From assembly GCA_963715455.1 (NCBI GenBank), contig OY970245.1, positions 1,302,001 through 1,366,000 on the forward strand: a DNA stretch of 64,000 bases, read 5' to 3'. The notes under the pieces were generated by a model. It saw only the letters and a list, made by a program, of their open reading frames with translations. It was not told the DNA's origin and did not search any database. This stretch comes from VRUE01 sp963715455. Its GTDB lineage: Bacteria; Actinomycetota; Thermoleophilia; Solirubrobacterales; 70-9. Every line of letters begins with the position of its first letter. Position 1 is the first letter of the stretch. Positions 58,323-64,000 of the stretch are shown here, in pieces. The translations under genes were made by a program, and so were the position numbers.

Positions 58323-59284
58323 GGGGTCAAGCCTAGCTCGAAGGCGTCGTTTACATCGAGGGGGCGCTGCAGCAGACCGTGCTCGAGGTCCCAGCGCGCC
58401 CAGGCGCGCAGCACGGCGGGGTAGAAGGGGGCGGGGCGCAGGTCGGGCTGCAGTGCCGACAGCTGCGCTCGCTGGTCGGCGCGCTCGAGCTCGGGCGCCG
58501 CGGCGAGCAGCGCGTCGAGGGCGAGCTGGGGGTCGTGGAAGGCCAGCGCGTAGCCGCTGGTCGTCGCCCCGACCAGCGCGCGCACGAGCTCACGGTCGCG
58601 GGCGAGCGTCTCCTCGGAAGTGGCGAGGACCAGCTCGGGGTAGGGGGGCGCGCCGTACTCGTTGACCTTGAAGACGCGAATCGGCACGCCCTCGCGGCGA
58701 AGCACCACGCCCTCGGCGTTCCAAAACCCGGTGACGGCGTCGACCTTGCCGGCAGCCAGCGAGGGAACCGCGTTGAAGCCGATCGTCACCCGCTTCACTG
58801 CAGCTGGGTCGCCGCCGTCGGCGCTTACCTCCGAATCGACTACCGCTTCGTCGGAGGGCAGCCCGGTGACGCCGACCGTGCGACCTTCGAGCTGGCGGGG
58901 ACGCTCGACGCCCGTGTCGCGGCGGGCGATCACCGCGGCCAGTGGGCGCTGTACGAGGGGCATGACGCCGACCACGTCGAGGCCGCGCTGGCGGGCGATG
59001 CCGAGGTCGTGGATGTCGAGGATCGCGAAGTCGACTCGTCCCGCGGCGAGCAGCTTTGGCGCATCGCTCGATTCGCCCGGCTGGCGGACGGCCAGGTCGA
59101 TGCCGGCAGCTCGGTAGTAGCCCTCGCGTTGGGCGGCGTAGATGCCGGAATGGGCCGCGTTGGGAACGAAGTCGAGGACCAGCGCCACGCCTCGCGGCGC
59201 GCCCGGTTCAGCGCCGTCCCCGCCGCAACCGTTGACACCGGCCACCAGCAGGGCGGCCGCCAGCAGCGCGACTACCCTCAACAT
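58319..59284 (-). CDS. NMT1/THI5-like ABC substrate-binding lipoprotein
   Basis: A 321-residue protein with lipobox VNGC (Cys20) and the NMT1-type fold: LVLDFVPNAAHSGIYAAQREGYY, LLAAGRVDFAILDIHDL, RQLEGRTVGVTGLPSDEAV and TGFWNAEGV. This family binds pyrimidine or thiamine precursors, or sulphonates and nitrile-type compounds. No permease or ATPase gene is found nearby, so the rest of its transporter is elsewhere. First gene of the set binding protein, small protein, receiver-like protein. Confidence 0.85.
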   Translation of the reverse strand: MLRVVALLAAALLVAGVNGCGGDGAEPGAPRGVALVLDFVPNAAHSGIYAAQREGYYRAAGIDLAVRQPGESSDAPKLLAAGRVDFAILDIHDLGIARQRGLDVVGVMPLVQRPLAAVIARRDTGVERPRQLEGRTVGVTGLPSDEAVVDSEVSADGGDPAAVKRVTIGFNAVPSLAAGKVDAVTGFWNAEGVVLRREGVPIRVFKVNEYGAPPYPELVLATSEETLARDRELVRALVGATTSGYALAFHDPQLALDALLAAAPELERADQRAQLSALQPDLRPAPFYPAVLRAWARWDLEHGLLQRPLDVNDAFELGLTP

Positions 59285-59366
59285 TTGCGCCGCGAACCCT
59301 AATCGTTCGCTCAGTATGGGTAGACTGGCGCCGCCCAGTCGAACTCAGGGAACTAGGAGGAGAAGA

Positions 59367-60125
59367 GTGCAGGAACGAGGACTTGCGGCATATCTTGCTG
59401 AGCTGATCGGCACCTTCTTGCTGGTGTTCTTTATCACCAGCGTCATAGCGCTATACCTCTCCACGGGCGAACAGGCGAGCTTCGGCACCGACTTCGCCGT
59501 TATTGGCCTTGTTCACGCCTTCCTACTCTTCGGCTTGATCGTAATGTTCGGCGTGGTTAGCGGCGGACACTTCAACCCGGCGGTGACGCTGGCGGCCTGG
59601 GCGATCAAACGGATCTCCTCTGTCGACGCGCTGATCTACACGCTCGCCCAGCTTTCCGGTGGCGTGCTCGGTGCGCTGCTCTGCAAGGGCCTGCTGCTCG
59701 ACGAGGGTCGCGCCACCAACTACGGCGCTGCGACTGTCAGCGGCATCCTTGGCGGCAACCTCCAGGGCGCGATGATCGAGGCGATCGGCACCTTCTGCCT
59801 GGTGCTCGTCATCCTCGCCGCGGTCTTCTCGCGCAAGAGCTTCAAGGAGTGGGCGCCGCTGGCGATCGGCACCACCCTGGGCTTCATCGTCATGGTCGGC
59901 GGCCCGCTCTCGGGTGGCTCCTACAACCCAGCGCGCTGGTTCGGACCGGCTCTGGTCAGCAACGAGTGGGGCGGTGTCTGGCCCTACCTGGTCGGCCCGA
60001 TCGTCGGCGCGCTGCTCGCCGCGGCGGTCTTTAGGTTCGTGCTCGAGACGGCCAAGCTGCCGCCCACCGAGCCGGCTGAGCCTGTGCGGCCGCCCGCTCC
60101 GAAGTACTCCGAGGGCGCTCGCTGA
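59367..60125 (+). CDS. Aquaporin / glycerol facilitator (MIP family)
   Basis: A 252-residue channel with six membrane segments and both NPA boxes (SGGHFNPAVTLA and GGSYNPARWFG, with the conserved Arg after the second). Start is GTG 59367 behind a strong TAGGAGGAG. Residues around the second half (small residues and Arg) do not let me decide between water and glycerol. The C-terminal 25 residues are Pro-rich and cytosolic. Confidence 0.9.
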   Translation: MQERGLAAYLAELIGTFLLVFFITSVIALYLSTGEQASFGTDFAVIGLVHAFLLFGLIVMFGVVSGGHFNPAVTLAAWAIKRISSVDALIYTLAQLSGGVLGALLCKGLLLDEGRATNYGAATVSGILGGNLQGAMIEAIGTFCLVLVILAAVFSRKSFKEWAPLAIGTTLGFIVMVGGPLSGGSYNPARWFGPALVSNEWGGVWPYLVGPIVGALLAAAVFRFVLETAKLPPTEPAEPVRPPAPKYSEGAR

Positions 60126-60145
60126 GCATCTGATTTGAGCTGCGC

Positions 60146-60174
60146 GGGTCGCGGGGCCGGGTCGGCCCCGCGAC
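60146..60174. terminator. Terminator after the aquaporin gene
   Basis: Perfect 13-bp arms (GGTCGCGGGGCCG, 60146-60158, and complement 60162-60174) with a three-base loop, 20 bases beyond the stop. Followed only by GTTGCAG, so the T tract is lacking; position and strength still suggest termination. Confidence 0.7.
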
Positions 60175-60195
60175 CGTTGCAGTAGCTTGGGCGGC

Positions 60196-62463
60196 GTGCG
60201 TCGGGTCACCTTCTCGCGGAACTACACGCTCTCTCTTTCGCGCACCTGCCAGTGCTACTGCAAGTACTGCGCCTTCGCCACTCATCAGGCGCACATCCGC
60301 GATCCAGACGAGGTCGAAAAGCTTCTAGACGAGGCGCTCAAACGCAACGCCAAGGAGCTGCTCGTGCTCACCGGGGAGCGCCCTGAGGTCAACCCCGTCG
60401 TGGCGGCCAAGCTCTCTGAGTGGGGCCACGAGGACTTCACGTCGTACGTCGTCTGGAGCTGCGAACGGGCCTTGGAGCGCGGCATGCTTCCGCACACGAA
60501 CATCGGCGTGCTGAGCCGCGAGGATCTAGCTCGGCTTCGAGAGGTCACTGCCTCCCAGGGACTCATGCTGGAGTCGGTCTCGGCGCGCCTAATGGACACC
60601 GTCCACGCTGGCTCGCCGACCAAGCATCCGGCGCAACGTCTGACGACGATCGAGGCTGCCGGTGAGCTCAAAATCCCCTTTACGAGCGGAATTCTCGTCG
60701 GCATCGGAGAGACCGAGCAAGAGCAAGTCGAATCTCTGGAAGCGCTTGCCGAGTTGCACCAGCGCTACGGCCATCTCCAAGAGATCATCATCCAGAACTT
60801 CGTGCCGCATCCCCGCTACTACGGGGCGGAAGTGGCTGACATTGCTGATGCTGCAGCTCTCGAGAGGTGGAGGGGTGCCGGGGACCCGTCCGCCGGGGCT
60901 CCGCTTGCGCTGCGCGAGTTCCCGGCGGACGGGTCCCCGGCACCCCTCTCCGGGACTGAGAGGGACGGCCCGCCAGCCTTCCCCGCTTGGGCGAGCGAGG
61001 TGTCGGTCGAGGACATCAAGCGGCTGATTGCGGAGTGCAAGCGGTTGATGCCGGATGTGGGGGTGCAGGTGCCGCCGAACTTGTCTGATGCTTGGGGAGA
61101 ATTGGTTGAGGCTGGAGCGACGGACCTGGGCGGGCTGTCTGCCAACGGGGACCACATCTCCCCCGAGCACGCATTCCCAAGTCCCCACCAAGTTCGCAAG
61201 GAGCTGGCACCGAAGGGGTTTGCACTGACCGAGCGGTTGTGCGTCTACCCGCAGTACATGGACTCCGAATGGATGGAGCAGGGCGTTCTCGATGTCATCA
61301 AGCTGAAGTATTGGAGTTTCATTCCGCGGCGGGGGTCTGGGCGGCGGAGCGAAGAGAGCTTGGATGGCGGGCTTGCTCCGGAAGCGATTGCGAAAGGGCG
61401 CGAAGGAGCAGAACTCACCGAGGATGAGTTGACCGCGTTGTTCTCCGAGACGCGGCCTGAGGTTGTGGAGGAGATGCGGGTTGCTGCGGATGAGCTTCGG
61501 CAGGAGCTGGCGGGGGATCGGGTGACGTTCGTGGTCAACCGCAACATCAACTTCACCAACATCTGCGTCGTCGGCTGTGCGTTCTGCGGGTTTGGGCAGG
61601 GAAAGCGCTCGCCGGATGCTTATGAAGTGTCCGAGGAGGAGTTTGCGGAGCGGATTCGGGAGGCGGTCGAGTTCGGGGCGACGGAGATCTGCATGCAGGG
61701 GGGGATCCATCCGGATCTGACCTTGGAGGAGTACGGCAAGTGGTTGCGTCTGGCCAAGGACGTCGCGCCACAGCTCCACCTTCATGCCTACTCGCCGATG
61801 GAGGTGCACTACATGTGCGAGCGTTCGGACAGGGGGCCGGATGAGGTTTTCGAGTATCTGATCGAGTGCGGCTTGGGCTCGACCCCGGGCACTGCCGCCG
61901 AGGTACTTGACGACGGCGTGCGTCAACGCATCTCGCCCAACAAGCTGCCGGTCGAGCGCTGGGTGGAGATCATCGAGGCCTCGCACCGGGCCGGGCTGCG
62001 TTCGACCTCGACCGTGATGTTCGGCCACATCGAGGAGCCGCGCGAGCTGGCCCGCCACATGCGCGTGATCCGCACCCTGCAGGAGCGCACCGGTGGCATC
62101 ACCGAGTTCGTGCCGCTCAGCTTCATCCCCTTCAACACGATGCTCGGCCGCACGCACGGCATCGAGGAGATTTCGGCGGACGAGAACCTCAAGCACACCG
62201 CCGCTTTCCGCCTGGCGCTGGGTCGGACGATCCCCAACCTGCAGGCGAGCTGGGTGAAGATGGGCCTCGGCGCAGCCACCGAGGCGTTGCGCTGGGGGGT
62301 CAACGACCTCGGCGGCACGCTGATGGAGGAGAACATCTCGCGCATGGCCGGCTCCCAGCACGGTGTGCGGCTCGAGCCCGAGCAGCTGATCGAGGCAGCC
62401 CGCGCCGGTGGGCGCGAGCCTGCTCAGCGCACGACGCTCTACGAGATCGTCGAGACCTATTGA
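60196..62463 (+). CDS. fbiC: Bifunctional FO synthase (CofG-CofH fusion)
   Basis: A 755-residue protein with two radical-SAM halves. CofG half: TCQCYCKYCAF (CxxxCxxC) near residue 20, PHPRYYG, PPNLSDAW, GLSANGDHISPEH. CofH half: NICVVGCAFCGF (about 455), MQGGIHPDLTLEEYG, HAYSPMEVHYM and a GGTLMEENISRMAG end. It joins tyrosine and a ribityl-pyrimidine to give FO, the flavin-like core of coenzyme F420. A perfect 28-bp-arm palindrome lies in frame in the CofG half and codes for about 26 extra residues. Codon choice between roughly 61000 and 61700 is richer in T/A third positions than the last third. Start GTG 60196; TTG 60187 possible. Confidence 0.93.
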   Translation: MRRVTFSRNYTLSLSRTCQCYCKYCAFATHQAHIRDPDEVEKLLDEALKRNAKELLVLTGERPEVNPVVAAKLSEWGHEDFTSYVVWSCERALERGMLPHTNIGVLSREDLARLREVTASQGLMLESVSARLMDTVHAGSPTKHPAQRLTTIEAAGELKIPFTSGILVGIGETEQEQVESLEALAELHQRYGHLQEIIIQNFVPHPRYYGAEVADIADAAALERWRGAGDPSAGAPLALREFPADGSPAPLSGTERDGPPAFPAWASEVSVEDIKRLIAECKRLMPDVGVQVPPNLSDAWGELVEAGATDLGGLSANGDHISPEHAFPSPHQVRKELAPKGFALTERLCVYPQYMDSEWMEQGVLDVIKLKYWSFIPRRGSGRRSEESLDGGLAPEAIAKGREGAELTEDELTALFSETRPEVVEEMRVAADELRQELAGDRVTFVVNRNINFTNICVVGCAFCGFGQGKRSPDAYEVSEEEFAERIREAVEFGATEICMQGGIHPDLTLEEYGKWLRLAKDVAPQLHLHAYSPMEVHYMCERSDRGPDEVFEYLIECGLGSTPGTAAEVLDDGVRQRISPNKLPVERWVEIIEASHRAGLRSTSTVMFGHIEEPRELARHMRVIRTLQERTGGITEFVPLSFIPFNTMLGRTHGIEEISADENLKHTAAFRLALGRTIPNLQASWVKMGLGAATEALRWGVNDLGGTLMEENISRMAGSQHGVRLEPEQLIEAARAGGREPAQRTTLYEIVETY
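60870..60948. repeat. Perfect palindromic element inside fbiC
   Basis: Arms of 28 bp (60870-60897 and 60921-60948) match without error about a 23-base loop; the left arm begins GAGGGGTGCCGG. It is in frame and encodes a Gly/Pro/Ala-rich insert (WRGAGDPSAG... to ...SPAPLSG) in a loop between PHPRYYG and the next conserved CofG helix. Family members are expected to be shorter here. It looks like an inserted palindromic element tolerated by the protein. Confidence 0.88.
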
Positions 62464-62550
62464 CTTCGGGTTTATCGTTGGCAGATCGCTTCGCGTGAGT
62501 CATCAGGGAATGGAGGGTCCCTGCAGCTGGCGGTCTTCTCGCTGCTCGGG

Positions 62551-63246
62551 TTGACCATTGCCCTTGCCCTGATCGGCCTGGCCAGCTCCCAGCCATGGGC
62601 GACCAAGTCGCTTGCTCCCCAGCTCAGCGTCGCGCCAGGTCTTGGGCATGAGGCGGCGCTTGGCGATGCCTTCGCCCTCGCGCCCGAGCGATCCGGCATG
62701 ATCGCCGGGCTGGCGGTCGGCAACGCCCAGCCGGCACGGCTGATCACGGCACCCACCCGGCCCGCCGCCGCAACGGCCGAGCTGGCGGTCGCCAACGCGC
62801 AGCCGGTGGCGACCGGCGGTCCGGCCCCCGCCCCCGCCCCCGCCCCGGCGCCCTCGCCCGAGCCGCAGCCCTCGCCCGAAGCGGCGCCGGCTCCCGAACT
62901 CCAGCCGGTCGAAAGCTCGCCGGTCGAATCTGGCCCAGGCCCGATCGTCGCGGGCGTCGAAGAAGAAGGCGGCTCTGTGGGCCCCGGTACCGCGGTTGTC
63001 GAAGAATTCGGCCCGATCGAAGCCTGTGACGGAGGCGACTACGGAATCGGCCTGCTCCTCTACCTCGAATCGGTGCTCGGTGGAGAAGCCGAAGCGACGC
63101 TGGCCGTGCACTTCGCCGGTGAAGAAAGCGAAGGCACCTTCTACGTCGAAGGCGTCTCGCTGGGCGTGGTCGAACTCGTCGACCTACTGCTCGAAGAGGG
63201 CGAGTGCCTGACGATCACGGCCGAGGTCACCGCCCCGCCTGAGTAG
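62551..63246 (+). CDS. Pro-rich membrane-anchored protein, unknown
   Basis: From the TTG at 62551 the protein has 231 residues; the frame is open upstream to include LQLAVFSLLGL, which would complete the hydrophobic anchor, and CTG 62527 has GGAGGG 9 bases ahead, so the true start may be there. After the anchor come an Ala-rich region, a PAPAPAPAPSPEPQPSPE stretch, and an acidic C-terminal domain (CDGGDYGIGLLLYLESVLGG, VEGVSLGVVELVDLLLEEGE) with two Cys. No family recognised. The next gene starts directly at its stop. Confidence 0.65.
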   Translation: MTIALALIGLASSQPWATKSLAPQLSVAPGLGHEAALGDAFALAPERSGMIAGLAVGNAQPARLITAPTRPAAATAELAVANAQPVATGGPAPAPAPAPAPSPEPQPSPEAAPAPELQPVESSPVESGPGPIVAGVEEEGGSVGPGTAVVEEFGPIEACDGGDYGIGLLLYLESVLGGEAEATLAVHFAGEESEGTFYVEGVSLGVVELVDLLLEEGECLTITAEVTAPPE

Positions 63247-64000
63247 ATGCGGGCGATGGTCCTGCAGCGGCAGCGCCAGCCTCTGCAGATCGTCGAGCTA
63301 CCCGATCCACGTCCTGGCCCGGGACAGGTCCTCATCTCGGTCAGCGCCTGCGGGGTCTGCCGCACTGACCTGCACATCGTCGACGGCGACCTCGCACGGC
63401 CCAAGTTGCCGCTCGTACCCGGCCACCAGATCGTCGGCACCGTGGCGGGGAGGGGCGAGGCAGCTGCGCGCTTCGCTGTTGGCGAGCGGGTAGGCGTTCC
63501 CTGGCTGGGTTGGACCTGCGGCGAGTGCCGCTACTGCCGCAGCGGGCGGGAGAACCTCTGCGACCGGGCGCGCTTCACCGGCCATAACCTCGACGGCGGC
63601 TACGCCGAGCTTGCCGTTGCCGATGAGCGCTTCTGTTTCCCCCTCCCCGCCGACTATCCAGACGAGCAGGTGGCGCCGCTGCTCTGCGCCGGGCTGATCG
63701 GCTACCGGGCGCTGCGCCTGATGGGCGGTGGCGAGCGGCTCGGCTTCTACGGCTTCGGCGCCTCGGCCCACATCCTCTGCCAGGTTGCGGTGCACCAAGG
63801 TCGGCGCGTCTTCGCCTTCACTCGCGAGGGCGATGCCGAGGGCCAGGCGTTCGCGCGCGAGCTGGGAGCGGAGTGGGCGGGCGCTTCGGACGACTCGCCG
63901 CCCGAGGAGCTCGACGGGGCGATCGTCTTCGCCCCGGTGGGTGCGCTGATGACGGCGGCGCTACGGGCCAGCGCCAAGGGCGCGCGCATCGTCAGTGCCG
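63247..64000 (+). CDS. Zinc-dependent alcohol dehydrogenase, N-terminal part (runs off the window)
   Basis: The first 251 residues of a medium-chain dehydrogenase. SACGVCRTDLH holds the catalytic-zinc Cys, PLVPGHQIVG its His, and CGECRYCRSGRENLC the four Cys of the structural zinc. LGFYGFGASAHILCQVAVHQG is the NAD(P) fold. The short, YogA/Adh-like form is usual for about 330 residues, so about 80 are missing. It starts right after the preceding stop (TAGATG). Substrate unknown. Confidence 0.85.
   Translation, partial: MRAMVLQRQRQPLQIVELPDPRPGPGQVLISVSACGVCRTDLHIVDGDLARPKLPLVPGHQIVGTVAGRGEAAARFAVGERVGVPWLGWTCGECRYCRSGRENLCDRARFTGHNLDGGYAELAVADERFCFPLPADYPDEQVAPLLCAGLIGYRALRLMGGGERLGFYGFGASAHILCQVAVHQGRRVFAFTREGDAEGQAFARELGAEWAGASDDSPPEELDGAIVFAPVGALMTAALRASAKGARIVSA

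Noticed and set aside
60589..62361. A 590-codon minus-strand frame
   Set aside because: It is the shadow of fbiC, whose motifs are on the plus strand.

Overview
The window is about 64 kb of very GC-rich DNA with dense, mostly bacterial-type operons and frequent GTG/TTG starts. The gene set suggests a soil actinobacterium, most plausibly of the class Thermoleophilia (Solirubrobacterales-like): fused two-domain FO synthase (coenzyme F420), GTP-dependent PEP carboxykinase, a DUF4333 lipoprotein, MMPL exporter and an actinobacterial-type ethylmalonyl-CoA pathway. The taxonomic call is an inference from gene content, not a measurement. I saw no rRNA, tRNA, CRISPR array, phage or classical insertion sequence, and no gene-free stretch longer than about 250 bases.

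Layout. 0-5.5 kb: the start of an MMPL exporter, then a tightly overlapping minus-strand set (CoA-ligase beta, cupin, CoA-ligase alpha, single-cluster ferredoxin), diverging across a large hairpin from a DUF4333 lipoprotein and GTP-PEPCK. 5.6-33 kb: a cell-surface polysaccharide locus. It holds five secreted GH26-family glycoside hydrolase paralogs, a GH5 enzyme, a Wzm/Wzt-type ABC exporter, a GMC oxidoreductase, a DegT-type aminotransferase, several GT2/GT4 glycosyltransferases (three of them in unusual fusions), a GT-C-like membrane protein and a kinase-like protein. Much of it is one minus-strand operon whose genes overlap by 4 bases. 33-52 kb: the five diagnostic enzymes of the ethylmalonyl-CoA pathway (Mcl, Mcd, Mch, Ecm, Ccr) lie within 19 kb but on both strands, interspersed with pabB/pabC, three collagen-like surface proteins, a CAP-domain protein, an AbiEi/DUF559 protein bracketed by palindromic repeats, ClpS and small unknowns. 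52-60 kb: RmuC, a lipoprotein, YgfZ, then a multicopper oxidase-ZIP transporter-DtxR regulator operon preceded by two DtxR-like operator boxes, a response-regulator-like protein, an orphan NMT1-type binding protein and an aquaporin. 60-64 kb: fbiC (carrying an in-frame perfect palindrome), a Pro-rich membrane-anchored protein and a truncated zinc alcohol dehydrogenase.

How it fits together. Carbon entering as acetyl-CoA could go via Ccr, Ecm, Mcd, Mch and Mcl to glyoxylate and propionyl-CoA, then to C4 acids, and PEPCK would feed gluconeogenesis and therefore the sugar polymers made by the polysaccharide locus. The GH26/GH5 enzymes probably trim or release the polymer, and the collagen-like proteins would decorate the same surface. 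Three kinds of short palindrome (a family of about 44 bp at gene 3' ends, larger hairpins between divergent genes, and one inside fbiC) are the main features not explained by genes.
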